The notes: a model not told the origin generated them from the sequence alone. Positions 30,091-41,504 are shown, counted from the first letter of the stretch. The stretch is DNA of 64,000 nucleotides from Janthinobacterium sp. B9-8 (GCF_000969645.2 NZ_CP014222.1:3165740-3229739), one strand, 5' to 3'. Numbers and translations: made by a program.

Positions 30091-30404
30091 TATAACCTCA
30101 AACACGTGTTGCACTCTATTCGTCAATGAAGACGAGCAAAGCGATTCACATCCTTAAAGTATCTGATTTCGCTTTGTTTGCGACATCGATCATTCAGTTC
30201 TGACTTCGAATAATCGATTTTGATACAATCTACCCTTATTTATTTCTAAATTTGAGTATTACTTCTTCTATTTTTTTAAAGATCAAAGATACGTCTTGCT
30301 GATTTTAGAAATCAGAAATAAAGCATCGTCCCAAGCCTAAACTGAACCTGAGACAGTATTTTATTTCTTGTTTCTATTAAGTTTATTCCACCACTCCAAG
30401 AGAA
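30091..30404 (-). other. 16S-23S spacer part between tRNA-Ala and 23S
   Basis: This transcribed spacer of the rRNA operon contains GATCTTTAAAAAAATAG, which also occurs as a near match in the 16S leader at about 32449-32466 and looks like a boxA-type antitermination element. No protein gene is present. Confidence 0.7.
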
Positions 30405-30480
30405 TGGTGGAGGCTAACGGACTCGAACCGTTCACCCCCTGCTTGCAAAGCAGGTGCTCTACCAGATGAGCTAAGCCCCC
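30405..30480 (-). tRNA. tRNA-Ala (anticodon TGC)
   Basis: The 76-nt cloverleaf has acceptor GGGGGCT pairing with the 3' AGCCTCC stretch (with wobble), anticodon loop CTTTGCAAG (TGC), T-arm GGTTCGAGTCC and encoded CCA. It lies in the 16S-23S spacer. Confidence 0.97.
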
Positions 30481-30637
30481 AAATTACTTCGCGATGCTTC
30501 GTCATTCAATCTCTCGTTTACTTTAGTAAACGTCGAGATTTCATTTCTCGCCTCGCTTGCAATTACTTTTCTGCAATTCAAAACCAAACTGGTCGCTCTT
30601 TGACAGAGCTTTCCAACCATGCACTCCAAGGAATGAA

Positions 30638-30714
30638 TGGTGGGTCAGACAGGAATCGAACCTGTGACCCCCGCCTTATCAAGACGATGCTCTAACCGAC
30701 TGAGCTACTGACCC
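30638..30714 (-). tRNA. tRNA-Ile (anticodon GAT)
   Basis: The 77-nt cloverleaf has acceptor GGGTCAG, anticodon loop CTTGATAAG (GAT), T-arm AGGTTCGATTCCT and encoded CCA. It lies in the 16S-23S spacer, before tRNA-Ala in transcription order. Confidence 0.97.
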
Positions 30715-30797
30715 AATGTGATTTTCACGAAAACTTCTCGTATCTTCTTTTCTACAGTCGATGAGTGTGAGTACTCAATCCAAAAGACTTTTCTCTT

Positions 30798-32333
<1,536 letters not shown>

Positions 32334-32518
32334 ATCACTATGCTAGTACTTACTGGCTTACTTTATTCAGAGCAACCATCGCTGGTTACTCCTTACTAAT
32401 GCAAGCACTTGTTTCGCTTCCAAATCAAGCACTCACACTCATCGACTGTATTTTTTTAAAGATCGTTTCGCTGCGGCTCGAACACCGTGTTGCTGTGTGT
32501 GCTGCAGCGAGAGGCCGA

Positions 32519-32547
32519 ACTATACCGGCGACACCTTATTCGGTCAA
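32519..32547 (-). promoter_or_regulatory. rRNA operon promoter
   Basis: The minus strand has TTGACC, a 17-bp spacer and TATAGT, followed by a G/C-rich discriminator TCGGCC. This is about 180 bp before the mature 16S 5' end. Spacing and discriminator fit a stringently controlled rRNA P1-type promoter. Confidence 0.8.
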
Positions 32548-32747
32548 CCACTACAGCGCAATAAAAGCGTAGTAATGATTTAAGTATTTGATTTAATAGA
32601 TTACTAATTTGTTGGACTTCTTACTCACATCAGCCCCCCTCTCCCACAGATGGCGCTTAAACGAACAAAAATGGCAGCACCACGCATGAAAAAACCAAGA
32701 AATATACAAACTATGCGGCTGCCACGCCCCTCTCCATGCGATAGATA

Positions 32748-32783
32748 TAAAAAAAGCGCTGTATATATACAGCGCTTTTTTTT
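32748..32783. terminator. terminator after proS
   Basis: AAAAAAAGCGCTGTATA and TATACAGCGCTTTTTTTT form a nearly perfect palindrome. It terminates proS on the minus strand and could stop opposing transcripts. Confidence 0.93.
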
Positions 32784-32796
32784 ATTAACTGCTTAA

Positions 32797-34521
32797 TTAC
32801 TTTTCGCTTAGAACACGAACCGCATCGGCTAGAGCTATTTTCTCCATCTCGCCACCGGCACGGGCGATGTATTCAACCATGCCTTCAGCCAAGCCTTTCT
32901 CACCAATGGTGATGCGATGTGGAATGCCGATTAATTCCATATCGGCAAACATCGAGCCCGGGCGCTCATTTCTGTCATCGAGCAAGACATCAAGGCCTGC
33001 TGCAACAAACTCGGCATACAGCGCATCGGCCGCAACTTTAATCGTTTCTGAGCGGTGATAGCCCATAGGCACAATCGCTACCGTAAACGGAGCGATAGCT
33101 GCAGGATATTTAATACCGCGCTCATCGTGGTTTTGCTCGATCGCTGCGGCAACAATGCGTGACACACCGATACCATAGCAGCCCATTTCCATGGTTTTAA
33201 GCGCGCCATCTACATCAGTAAACTGACACTTCATCTTTTCTGCGTAAGTGGTGCGCAGCTGGAAAATGTGACCGACTTCAATACCACGGCAAATTTCTAA
33301 TGTGCCTTTGCCATCCGGGCTAGCATCGCCATTTACGACATTACGAATATCAGCAACGATGCTAGGTTCTGGTAAATCACGGCCAAAGTTAACACCTGCC
33401 AAGTGAAATTTCGGCTTATTTGCACCACAAACGAAATCACTCATTGCGGCAACGGTGCGATCTGCGATCACACGTACGCCGGCTGGAATGCCGACCGGCC
33501 CAAGAAAACCCAGAGGGCAATTGAAAGCTGTACGGATTTCTTCATCACTGGCAAAGCGGAAATCAGCCATACCTTCGACCTTGCCCAACTTAACTTCATT
33601 CAGATTGTGATCGCCACGCAGCAGAGCAATGACCAGTTCATTAGCAGAGGTCATCAAGGCGAGTAATTTAACGGTGCGCTCGATGCTAATATCTAATAGT
33701 GCAGCAACGGCTTCGCAAGAAGTTTGCTTAGGGGTATCAACATCACGCATCACTTCGCTAGGCGCACGGCGTGGCTCGGCAGGCGAAAATGCTTCGGCCA
33801 GCTCAGTATTTGCTGCGTAGTCTGAATCAGGGCAATAGGCCAATAAATCCTCACCCGCATCTGCCAATACATGAAACTCATGGCTGCCCGAGCCACCAAT
33901 TGCGCCGGTATCGGCCGCCACGGCGCGAAATTTCAAGCCTAGGCGAGTAAATACATTAGAGTAGCTTTGGTACATCACGCCGTAAGTGGCTTGCAGCGAT
34001 TCAAAGTTGGCATGGAAAGAATAAGCGTCTTTCATCATAAATTCACGCGCGCGCATCACGCCAAAACGTGGCCGAATTTCATCGCGGAATTTAGTTTGCA
34101 CCTGATAAAAGCTCACAGGCAATTGCTTGTAGCTGCGTAATTCCGAGCGGGCGATATCGGTAATCACTTCTTCGTGCGTTGGGCCAAAGCAAAACTGGCG
34201 CTCGTGACGATCGGTAATTTTCAGCATTTGTGGGCCAAACACATCCCAGCGGCCGGTTTCTTGCCACAATTCCGCAGGCTGCACGGCAGGCATTAACATT
34301 TCTTGCGCGCCCGCTTTATTCATTTCATCGCGGATCACGGCTTCAACTTTACGCAGTACGCGTAAGCCCAGCGGCATCCATGTATAAAGACCCGAACCAA
34401 GGCGCTTGATTAAACCTGCGCGCAGCATCAGCTTGTGCGAGATCAGTTCGGCCTCGGAAGGCGCTTCTTTTAAAGTCGAGAAATAAAATTGTGACGTGCG
34501 CATGGCGGCAACCGGGTTCAT
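32797..34521 (-). CDS. proS: prolyl-tRNA synthetase, bacterial type
   Basis: This 574-residue class II synthetase charges tRNA-Pro. Class II motif 1 lies around [19 protein letters not shown], motif 2 around [19 protein letters not shown], and motif 3 around [17 protein letters not shown]. An editing (INS/YbaK-like) domain sits between motifs 2 and 3 at about residues 225-400, and the anticodon-binding domain is C-terminal. Length fits the bacterial long form. The ATG at 34521 is used; an ATG six codons later ([15 protein letters not shown]) matches E. coli ProS better and may be the real start. Neither has a strong Shine-Dalgarno. Confidence 0.97.
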   Translation of the reverse strand: MNPVAAMRTSQFYFSTLKEAPSEAELISHKLMLRAGLIKRLGSGLYTWMPLGLRVLRKVEAVIRDEMNKAGAQEMLMPAVQPAELWQETGRWDVFGPQMLKITDRHERQFCFGPTHEEVITDIARSELRSYKQLPVSFYQVQTKFRDEIRPRFGVMRAREFMMKDAYSFHANFESLQATYGVMYQSYSNVFTRLGLKFRAVAADTGAIGGSGSHEFHVLADAGEDLLAYCPDSDYAANTELAEAFSPAEPRRAPSEVMRDVDTPKQTSCEAVAALLDISIERTVKLLALMTSANELVIALLRGDHNLNEVKLGKVEGMADFRFASDEEIRTAFNCPLGFLGPVGIPAGVRVIADRTVAAMSDFVCGANKPKFHLAGVNFGRDLPEPSIVADIRNVVNGDASPDGKGTLEICRGIEVGHIFQLRTTYAEKMKCQFTDVDGALKTMEMGCYGIGVSRIVAAAIEQNHDERGIKYPAAIAPFTVAIVPMGYHRSETIKVAADALYAEFVAAGLDVLLDDRNERPGSMFADMELIGIPHRITIGEKGLAEGMVEYIARAGGEMEKIALADAVRVLSEK

Positions 34522-34615
34522 TTAAAAACAAAAAAGGGATTCTAGACGATAGACCCGTAGCTGCGCCAACCTTGCATAAAAATTTCGTAAATAAGCGAGC
34601 GGGCCTGCGCCTTAC

Positions 34616-35293
34616 TTAAAGGCAGGCAAGGCCTTTTAAAATAGCTTCGGCCATATAGGTTTGGGTCGCCGGTTCTTGCAAAGTAAGCGCTTCGGCACGA
34701 TTCACAATCACGCCCGCTTCAAACAAAACAGCGGGAACTTTGCCAAGACGCACCACGACAAAATCTGCATCATAAATACCCAATTTAGGATCCAGCTGTA
34801 CGCGTTCTTCGCCCGCAATACCGGGTGCATGGTGATCAGTAGGCTTGAAGCCCTGAGCCCCCAAAGACTGAGAAATCGCCTGAGCACACTTCAAAGAACG
34901 GCTAAACTGCGGGGCTTGCGAGTGGACAAATAATGAATAGCCACTAAATTGATCCGCATAGCGCTGGCTCTTGCCTGCCACATCCCATACTTGTAAATAC
35001 TGCGGCTGAACCGAATCATGATGGATAGAAATTAGTAAATCAGCCGAGGCTGCGGCCTGTACCCGAGCGCGTAGCTCACGCATCCGCCCATCCGCATTAA
35101 TAAGAACCACCTTATGCCCTGCCGCCTGCAAGGTGCTTTCTACTTGGCGGGCGAGCGCTAAGTTATAACTAAACTCGCTCACCCCATAAGCACTCGTCGC
35201 ACCAGGCGCAGCCAGATAATGGCCAACATCAACGGCAATGGTGGCTGCCTGTGCCGATACGGCACAACTACACAGTAGGAGGAATCGCCACAT
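34616..35293 (-). CDS. periplasmic N-acetylmuramoyl-L-alanine amidase (Amidase_3)
   Basis: The 225-residue protein has a signal peptide (MWRFLLLCSCAVSAQAA) and one zinc amidase domain. Zinc ligands are likely His in AVDVGH, Glu in GVSEFSYN and His in LISIHHDS; the catalytic Glu is in VLFEAGVIVN. It cleaves the bond between N-acetylmuramic acid and the peptide in peptidoglycan. It lacks an AMIN targeting domain, so it is shorter than AmiB/AmiC. Its start lies 26 bp inside the preceding small membrane-protein gene, so the two are coupled. The start could instead be the ATG at 35320, but 35293 gives a cleaner signal peptide. Confidence 0.85.
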   Translation of the reverse strand: MWRFLLLCSCAVSAQAATIAVDVGHYLAAPGATSAYGVSEFSYNLALARQVESTLQAAGHKVVLINADGRMRELRARVQAAASADLLISIHHDSVQPQYLQVWDVAGKSQRYADQFSGYSLFVHSQAPQFSRSLKCAQAISQSLGAQGFKPTDHHAPGIAGEERVQLDPKLGIYDADFVVVRLGKVPAVLFEAGVIVNRAEALTLQEPATQTYMAEAILKGLACL

Positions 35294-35609
35294 TGGCTTT
35301 CTCAGTACGTTTAATTGCAATTTTAGGGCGCAATATATTCATCATTACCACATCGCGTAGCCACATCAGAAGCAACAACCAAACGACCAGTACGCCAGCG
35401 TAAGGAATGCTGTTGTTCTGGAAATTAGGCCAAACAGAAGCCAAAACAGGATTGATTACAAATTGCACGCTGGCAATGACCGCGACGAGCAAGACTAAAG
35501 TCGACATGGCGCGTTCTTTTAAAAATGTGCCGCGCAGCAAAACACGTTGCTCCCAGCGGCTTAGGCCATCAAGCTCAGGGACATTATCGGGGCGAAAATA
35601 AAATGACAT
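35268..35609 (-). CDS. small inner-membrane protein with two TM segments (PgaD-like possibility)
   Basis: The 113-residue protein has two hydrophobic segments, about residues 37-58 (TLVLLVAVIASVQFVINPVL) and 70-90 (AGVLVVWLLLLMWLRDVVM), with charged ends. I do not recognise it with certainty. The layout recalls PgaD, a partner of poly-N-acetylglucosamine synthase, but no pgaABC genes are nearby. Its end overlaps the amidase gene start by 26 bp, so it may be a partner of that amidase. The ATG at 35609 begins MSFYFRPDNVPELDGLS. Confidence 0.65.
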   Translation of the reverse strand: MSFYFRPDNVPELDGLSRWEQRVLLRGTFLKERAMSTLVLLVAVIASVQFVINPVLASVWPNFQNNSIPYAGVLVVWLLLLMWLRDVVMMNILRPKIAIKRTEKANVAIPPTV

Positions 35610-35987
35610 GGCTACCTCACAAAAGAGCGGCTAGTGTCGCGTCTTGTTTCTAGCTTGGCAAGTCAAAAACTCTTTTTTCACATCTTTTCATTCACTGACC
35701 CTAGCGCTGTAAATACCAAGCTAACCAGCATGCAACAAGAATTAAAATTAAGTAAAAACAATAAAATCAAGTAACTATTCAATGAAGATAAAAAATAACA
35801 AGTCAGGTTAAATGGAAGCTTACCCACTTTAAATCATCAAGAGCCATAAGCCTTGATCGATTTATAAAGATAGCCTTTCAGCAAACCCGCTTATTGATGC
35901 CATCTTTTCGAAATCTGTCTTTCAAAAAAATGACGGGGTAGTTCTATGTCCTTTTTTTTCAGCAGCAATTATTTCGGAAAATGATCT
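35610..35987. other. 378-bp gap upstream of the SNF transporter gene
   Basis: The gap is A/T-rich. It should contain the divergent promoters of the small membrane-protein gene and the SNF transporter gene. No sizeable open frame or convincing hairpin was seen. Confidence 0.5.
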
Positions 35988-37307
35988 ATGTCTCGTGCAA
36001 ATTGGGGCTCTCGCCTCGGCTTTATTCTGGCCGCTTCTGGCTCCGCAGTAGGCTTAGGTGCCATCTGGAAATTCCCTTATGTAGCAGGTAAAAATGGTGG
36101 CGGTGTTTTCCTACTCGCCTACCTTGCTTGTGTTTTTACCGTTGGTATTGCACTTCTTCTGGCAGAAATGGTAATTGGCCGTGCAGCCAATCGCTCTGCA
36201 ACCACAGCGTTTCGTGATTTAAAAGGCGGTCTCTGGCCTTGGGCTGGGCGCTTATCTGTACTGTGTATTTTTATTGTGATGGCTTACTACAGCGTCGTAG
36301 GCGGATGGGTGATTGCTTACATTGGCAAATCCATTACTGGCGAAGCGCTAGGGCAAGACACCAAGGCACTCGGCGCAGCCTTTACGCACTTTATTGCTGA
36401 TCCTGCCAGCTCCTTGTTTTATACCGCACTCTTTTTAGGCGTAACCGTCGCCGTCGTATTAGGCGGTGTACAAAAAGGCATTGAGCGCATGAGTAAAGTG
36501 CTCATGCCTGCTCTCTTTATTTTAATGCTGGTCTTGATTGCCCGCTCCCTTACCCTGCCCGGCGCATGGGAAGGTGTTCGCTATTTTATTACCCCAGATT
36601 TTAGCAAACTGACTTCTGCCATGGTGGTTGATGCCCTTGGGCTGGCTTTCTTCTCGCTCTCTCTGGGTATGGGGATTATCATTTCCTACGGCTCTTATGT
36701 AGATAAAGAAACCAATCTAGCCGGTGCAACGCTCTGGATTTCTATCTTGGCCACCTTAGCAAGTGTCTTGGCTGGCTTTATGGTTCTACCGGCCGTATTT
36801 GCTTTTGGCGTTGACCCTGCGGCTGGCCCCGGCCTGACCTTTATCACTATGCCAGCGATCTTTGCGCAAATGCCATTTGGTCAGGCATGGGCGATTGCCT
36901 TCTTCTTGCTGCTGCTATTTGCAGCGCTCACCTCATCGGTATCGATTGTTGAACCTATCGTTAGCTACTTTATTGATGAGTTTGGCTGGGAACGTCGCCG
37001 TGCGGCTTACATCACTACCGTTGCCGTCTTTATCGCCAGTATCCCAGCGGCACTCTCATTTGGCACCATGGCAGAGAGCAAGTTATTTGGCAAAACAGCG
37101 TTTGATCTGATGGACTACGCAACATCCAACATCATGATGCCAGCAGGCGGCATTTTAGTTGCCATCTTCGCGGGCTGGACGATTTGGCCACGTATCCATA
37201 GCGAGCTGCTCAGCAATGGTGGCGGACGCTGGATCCCGGCTTTCCGTGGTATTTGTGCCATCGTTGCGCCAATTATGATTGGCGTGATCTGGGTACATAA
37301 TCTGTAA
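35988..37307 (+). CDS. sodium-dependent transporter, SNF family
   Basis: This 439-residue Na+-coupled symporter of the neurotransmitter:sodium symporter family has about eleven membrane helices. TM1 carries the signature GFILAASGSAVGLGAIWKFP with a broken-helix GxG, followed by YVAGKNGGGVFLLAYLACV. The Na+/substrate region near residues 230-240 reads LGLAFFSLSLGMGI. Bacterial members carry amino acids such as tryptophan or leucine; the substrate here is unknown. It is followed by a terminator before trmO. Confidence 0.93.
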   Translation: MSRANWGSRLGFILAASGSAVGLGAIWKFPYVAGKNGGGVFLLAYLACVFTVGIALLLAEMVIGRAANRSATTAFRDLKGGLWPWAGRLSVLCIFIVMAYYSVVGGWVIAYIGKSITGEALGQDTKALGAAFTHFIADPASSLFYTALFLGVTVAVVLGGVQKGIERMSKVLMPALFILMLVLIARSLTLPGAWEGVRYFITPDFSKLTSAMVVDALGLAFFSLSLGMGIIISYGSYVDKETNLAGATLWISILATLASVLAGFMVLPAVFAFGVDPAAGPGLTFITMPAIFAQMPFGQAWAIAFFLLLLFAALTSSVSIVEPIVSYFIDEFGWERRRAAYITTVAVFIASIPAALSFGTMAESKLFGKTAFDLMDYATSNIMMPAGGILVAIFAGWTIWPRIHSELLSNGGGRWIPAFRGICAIVAPIMIGVIWVHNL

Positions 37308-37334
37308 AGTAAAAGGCACTTTCGCATATAATCC

Positions 37335-37361
37335 AGCGGGGCTTCGGCTCCGCTTTTTTTT
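37335..37361 (+). terminator. terminator after the SNF transporter gene
   Basis: AGCGGGG and CTCCGCT pair around CTTCGG-type loop bases and are followed by eight T. Confidence 0.9.
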
Positions 37362-37369
37362 GACTCTTT

Positions 37370-38059
37370 GTGGACGCCCGTGTGAGCAGTTTTACCTTTC
37401 AGCCCATCGGCTACTTGGCCACTCCCTTTGCAGATAAATTTGGTATTCCACGCCAGCCCAGCTTGGCCCCCAACGCCTTAGGCGTGCTTAAGCTACTTGC
37501 GCCTTATAACCGCAGCGAAGCTGTGCGCGGATTGGAAGACTTTTCACATGTCTGGCTTACCTTTGTGTTTCACCAAAGCGCCACAGACTGGAAGCCCACG
37601 GTACGCCCGCCTCGGCTAGGGGGTAATACGCGCATCGGCGTTTTTGCCAGCCGCTCACCGTTTCGGCCTAATCCAATTGGCTTGTCTTTAGTCGAACTCA
37701 TTAAAGTCGACACCCAATCTGGCGTCACCCTGACATTTAAAGGCATTGACTTAGTGGATGGCACGCCCATTTTAGATATCAAGCCTTATATTCCTTACGC
37801 AGAAAACATTCCCGATGCACGGGGTGGTTTTGCTGATAGCCCACCACCAGAACTCGCCGTTGTCTTTAGCCCTGAAGCGGCAATCCGCATAAAGCCAGAG
37901 CTGCGTGCACTTATTGAAGACGTATTAAAACAAGATCCACGCCCTGCCTATGCAAACGATGCAGACCGTATCTATGGCGTAAGACTTTATCAATTCGACA
38001 TAAAATGGCGCTGCGATGGGCAAACGGCCTACGTCATCGCCTTGGAGAAAATCGTATGA
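37370..38059 (+). CDS. trmO: tRNA t6A37 N6-methyltransferase TrmO
   Basis: This 229-residue enzyme of the TsaA/TrmO family methylates N6-threonylcarbamoyladenosine at position 37 of tRNA-Thr(GGU). Signatures are FQPIGYLATPFADKFGIPRQ at the N-terminus and RIGVFASRSPFRPNPIGLSL, the SAM-binding segment. The C-terminal domain begins near residue 160. The reading begins at GTG 37370; a second GTG at 37382 is nearly as good. It ends in an ATGA overlap with the following lipoprotein gene, so the two are translationally coupled. Confidence 0.92.
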   Translation: MDARVSSFTFQPIGYLATPFADKFGIPRQPSLAPNALGVLKLLAPYNRSEAVRGLEDFSHVWLTFVFHQSATDWKPTVRPPRLGGNTRIGVFASRSPFRPNPIGLSLVELIKVDTQSGVTLTFKGIDLVDGTPILDIKPYIPYAENIPDARGGFADSPPPELAVVFSPEAAIRIKPELRALIEDVLKQDPRPAYANDADRIYGVRLYQFDIKWRCDGQTAYVIALEKIV

Positions 38060-38931
38060 AAAAACTGTTTGCAGGCTTAATCACCCTGAGCTTTTTAGCC
38101 GCATGTACCAGCAATCCACCTGCTGCGCCTAAACCACTCCCAAAACTTAAAATTGGTCTAGCCCTCGGTGGCGGAGCCGCCAAAGGCTTTGCCCATATTG
38201 GCGTGATTAAAATGCTGGAAGCCAACGGCATTGTGCCGGATGTGGTTTCAGGTACCAGTGCAGGCAGCGTAGTGGGCGCACTGTACGCCTCGGGCATGGA
38301 TGGTTTTACCCTGCAAGAGCGAGCATTTGGCCTAGATGAATCGCAAATCCGCGATTTAAGCCTGCTATCCGGTGGCTTAGTGAAAGGACAAAAACTACAA
38401 GATTACGTCAACAAACTGGTTGATAACCGCCTTTTAGATAAGCTCAACAAGCCTTTTGCGGCAGTAGCTACCGAGCTGGATACCGGCACGCGTATTTCTT
38501 TTGCCCGTGGCAACACCGGCCAAGCCGTGCGAGCCTCATCCAGTATTCCTGGTGTATTTGAACCGGTAATGATTGCTGGTCGTCGCTATGTGGACGGTGG
38601 CGTCATCAGCCCCGTGCCGGTTGATGCCGCTAAAGAACTGGGCGCTGATTTTATTATCGCTGTTGATATTTCGTCTAAAGCCAATGGCAGCAATACGCCG
38701 AGTAATATGCTTGGAATAGTGAATCAAGCCGTCATGATCATGGGCCAAAAGCTGGGCGAACAAGAAATGATCCGTGCAGATTTTATTATTCGCCCCAAAG
38801 TGGGCAAGATTGGTGCCGCTGATTTCGACCAGAAAAACGTCGCCATCTTAGAAGGTGAAAAAGCCACCGTCGTCGCCATCGCAGAAATCAAACGCCGTAT
38901 GCTGGAAAAACAAAAGGCACTGGCTAAATAG
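38056..38931 (+). CDS. patatin-like phospholipase lipoprotein (RssA-like)
   Basis: The 291-residue protein has a lipobox signal (ITLSFLAACTS, Cys after LAA). The patatin domain follows: oxyanion motif GGGAAKGFAHIG, nucleophile GTSAGSVVGA (Ser in GxSxG) and catalytic Asp in DGGVISPVP. It is therefore a predicted serine acylhydrolase anchored in a membrane. The start at 38056 overlaps the trmO stop (ATGA). A longer reading from 38005 would put residues before the signal peptide. Substrate is unknown. Confidence 0.9.
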   Translation: MKKLFAGLITLSFLAACTSNPPAAPKPLPKLKIGLALGGGAAKGFAHIGVIKMLEANGIVPDVVSGTSAGSVVGALYASGMDGFTLQERAFGLDESQIRDLSLLSGGLVKGQKLQDYVNKLVDNRLLDKLNKPFAAVATELDTGTRISFARGNTGQAVRASSSIPGVFEPVMIAGRRYVDGGVISPVPVDAAKELGADFIIAVDISSKANGSNTPSNMLGIVNQAVMIMGQKLGEQEMIRADFIIRPKVGKIGAADFDQKNVAILEGEKATVVAIAEIKRRMLEKQKALAK

Positions 38932-39048
38932 GCAACTTAAATCTGTTCGCTTACGCTTATTTGCTTGCCATATCAGCGAGTCAACAAGCGAAGCTGGCAT
39001 TGTTTCTTCTAAATGATAAAGATAGCTTAAAGATAAGCCACCAAAATA

Positions 39049-39140
39049 TTAAACCACAAAGAGCGCAGAGTTTCGCAGAGGAAACGATAGATTTTATGGT
39101 TTTCTCTGTGGGCTCATTTTACTCTGTGGTTCAAGGTTTA
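39049..39140. repeat. CACAGAG-type palindromic dispersed repeat, copy C
   Basis: It starts TTAAACCACAAAGAGCGCAG and ends ACTCTGTGGTTCAAGGTTTA. It matches copy B at both ends with changes between. It lies in the convergent gap between the patatin gene and dinB. Confidence 0.78.
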
Positions 39141-39213
39141 GCTCTCTAGCAAGGCGAGTTGAAGCATCTTGCTAATTTGCTTATTTTTTAAGCAGGAATA
39201 CGATGATCCCCCA

Positions 39214-40287
39214 TCACGCAGGCCATAAGCAAAGCTGCTCTGGCTGCACTCTGGCCTCTTCAAATCTTGCCCCCACACCCAAGAGCCTCACGGGCTTTTT
39301 GCCTCGCTCAAAACCTTCCGCCAACAAAAGGCTAAAGGTTTCTATAGATGGATGCGGGCAAATGCACTCCACCGTGGTTTGGCTAAAATCACTGAATTTT
39401 ATTTTTACGAAAGCTTTATGCTGGCGCTCGCCGATGGCGCGCTGCATACGCTGCTGCCAATCGCCCACTAAAGCAGGCAAGGCCGCATAACAAGAGGCTA
39501 AATCAGGCAGATCATGATCAAAGGTATTTTCGACCGATAATGATTTTCGCCGCTCATCGGTAGCAACAGGCCGTAAATCTATCCCTCGGCACTGCTCAAA
39601 CAACTGGCTGCCAAATTTACCGAACTCTCGCAGCAATCGCTCCAAGGGCCAGCCCTGTAAATCGGCACAACAATGCGCGCCCTGCCTTGCCAAACGTGCA
39701 GCGGTGACCTTGCCTACACCCCAGAGCTTTTTAAGCGGCAAGCTAGGCATAAAAGCATCGACATCCTGCGGACGGATCACAAACTGCCCGTTAGGCTTAT
39801 GCCAATCGCTGGCGATTTTGGCTAGTAGTTTATTTGGAGCAATGCCTGCACTTGCCGTAATGCCGACTTCTGCGGCAATACGTTCTCTAATTTCCAGCGC
39901 CATGCGTGAGGCACTGCCCTGACAATGTGGCAGACCAGTTACATCCAAGTAAGCTTCATCCAAGGACAAGGGTTCAATATTGTCTGTGTAATCGGCAAAA
40001 ATAGCGCGCATTGCCTGTGATGCAGCACGATAACGAGGGAAATCTGGGGGAAGTAAAACGAGCTGAGGGCACAGTTGCTGTGCTCGATAAGTCGACATCG
40101 CCGAGTGCACACCAAACTTGCGAGCCGGATAATTACAAGTGGCAATCACACCGCGCCGATCAGCCTCACCACCAATCGCCAGAGGTACATCACAGAGCGC
40201 AGGCTGATCACGCATTTCTACTGCGGCGTAAAAGCAATCGCAATCAATATGAATGATCTTGCGCTGAGCGTACACGATGTAATCCAA
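39214..40287 (-). CDS. dinB: DNA polymerase IV (Y family)
   Basis: This 357-residue translesion polymerase has the catalytic acidic motifs IIHIDCDCFYAAVEMRD (metal-binding Asp, steric-gate Phe region) and SLDEAYLDVTG (Asp-Glu). Helix-hairpin-helix thumb residues LWGVGKVTAARL and the little-finger domain (from about residue 235) follow. It extends mispaired or damaged primers and is often part of the SOS response. I did not find a convincing LexA box directly upstream. The start at 40287 gives a few residues ahead of the canonical IIHIDCD core. Confidence 0.95.
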   Translation of the reverse strand: MDYIVYAQRKIIHIDCDCFYAAVEMRDQPALCDVPLAIGGEADRRGVIATCNYPARKFGVHSAMSTYRAQQLCPQLVLLPPDFPRYRAASQAMRAIFADYTDNIEPLSLDEAYLDVTGLPHCQGSASRMALEIRERIAAEVGITASAGIAPNKLLAKIASDWHKPNGQFVIRPQDVDAFMPSLPLKKLWGVGKVTAARLARQGAHCCADLQGWPLERLLREFGKFGSQLFEQCRGIDLRPVATDERRKSLSVENTFDHDLPDLASCYAALPALVGDWQQRMQRAIGERQHKAFVKIKFSDFSQTTVECICPHPSIETFSLLLAEGFERGKKPVRLLGVGARFEEARVQPEQLCLWPA

Positions 40288-40424
40288 GAAGAATCAGTGT
40301 CGTTATTGTACGATCGTTCTATAACAATGTCAGCTTTAACATCCGGGCGGCTGATGTAAGGTGCATAAACCACCATGCGTCTAAATGCGCGAGCACCCCT
40401 TTCAAACCAAAAAACCCTGCACCA

Positions 40425-41504
40425 TCAAGCCTCATGCTGGTGTAAAGCAAGTAAATCAAAGAGCTGAGGCTCAAAATACTCGCCCTTCTCGTCCCAATGC
40501 CGTAACTGAAAAGCCAGTTTTTCTAAGGAAATCAGCCCTACTCCAAATCGATCACGTGTTCTTTTAAGCATCTGTGCCTGGCCTAATAAAAAAGCACGCC
40601 GGTCTTCTACTTCTTTTCTTTCCCGCCGATGCGCGCCCAGTGATAAATGCAGCCAGATCACCATCGGTGCGGCAAGCCACCACCACTCCATAAACAGGCT
40701 GACCAACGCCAGCAGTGATAAAGACACATACCAACACTGATCGGCAAACTCAAACTGGGGCATCCAGTTAGACAGCGATGGCCAGCGACGTTTTAGCAAA
40801 GAAGCGGTTAGCTGATCATCCAGCGCATCATGCTTTTTACGCGCCAGCCCCGTATCCAGAGCAAGGGTGACATACCACTGAGTAATCAAGGGGCAGTGCA
40901 GCCAAGGAGAAGCTAAATAACGCTGCAAATGCTCACTTAGCTGAACTTTAAATGCTTCACTCAGCAAAGGCGGCACGCTGTCATTTTGTGTTTCACTGTG
41001 CGCATGCTGAACCAAGAGCGGATAACCCGCCACATCAGTTAGCTCACGGCGACGATTAGACAATAAATCCGGGGCAAGCTCTAACTCTGGATGATCCAAG
41101 CGCACATAATTAAAGAGTAGCCCTTCCAGCATGGAGAAATCCGGCGTTTTGCCCTGCTCGTTTTTTAGCTGATCGCGTAAACGAAGAATTTCGGCAGAAA
41201 TTTGGGAGCCAATAGGTGCTGCCTCTGGCACCCAGGTAAAACGCAGTAAGTTTTCTGCTTTATAAAAAGCTTCTTCATACTGCCGCGCATAGCCTTCGTA
41301 ATACATGCCCATCGCTTCGGCATCGCGTGTTTTATCGCCAGTGAGTAGAGGCAAGGTAGGCGGAGCACGTTTTAAATCCAAGCAAATTCGATTTGCAATG
41401 GTTGCCAGCTCGGGCGCAATACCTGCCCGAGCAAACAGGGGATCAAGATCGCGCTTTTTTTGCCGAGCTTGCTCCAACGCTTTCCAAACACTCCATTCCG
41501 CCAT
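40425..41504 (-). CDS. membrane protein of unknown function (359 residues)
   Basis: I do not recognise this protein. Residues 1-250 are mostly helical and soluble, with Leu-rich stretches such as AEILRLRDQLKNEQGKTPDF and LELAPDLLSNRRRELTD. Two closely spaced hydrophobic segments around residues 258-295 (YVSLSLLALVSLFMEW, then WLAAPMVIWLHLSLG) form a probable hairpin in the membrane. A charged tail of about 60 residues (HRRERKEVEDRRAFLLGQAQ) ends the protein. There is no signal peptide. It sits between dinB and the nitroreductase gene on the same strand, with about 105 bp to the latter. Codon use looks native. Function cannot be read from neighbours. Confidence 0.75.
   Translation of the reverse strand: MAEWSVWKALEQARQKKRDLDPLFARAGIAPELATIANRICLDLKRAPPTLPLLTGDKTRDAEAMGMYYEGYARQYEEAFYKAENLLRFTWVPEAAPIGSQISAEILRLRDQLKNEQGKTPDFSMLEGLLFNYVRLDHPELELAPDLLSNRRRELTDVAGYPLLVQHAHSETQNDSVPPLLSEAFKVQLSEHLQRYLASPWLHCPLITQWYVTLALDTGLARKKHDALDDQLTASLLKRRWPSLSNWMPQFEFADQCWYVSLSLLALVSLFMEWWWLAAPMVIWLHLSLGAHRRERKEVEDRRAFLLGQAQMLKRTRDRFGVGLISLEKLAFQLRHWDEKGEYFEPQLFDLLALHQHEA

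Larger units (their letters stand above)
32334..32796. other. rRNA leader and promoter region, proS 3' gap
   Basis: The region holds the 16S leader with a boxA-like GATCTTTAAAAAAATAC (about 32449-32466), the rRNA promoter at 32519-32547 and the proS terminator at 32748-32783. Between 32560 and 32745 nothing gene-like was seen. Confidence 0.7.

Noticed and set aside
35268..35609. Firm PgaD assignment for the 113-residue membrane protein
   Set aside because: Only the general two-TM layout agrees. No polysaccharide synthase genes are nearby, so it stays unnamed.
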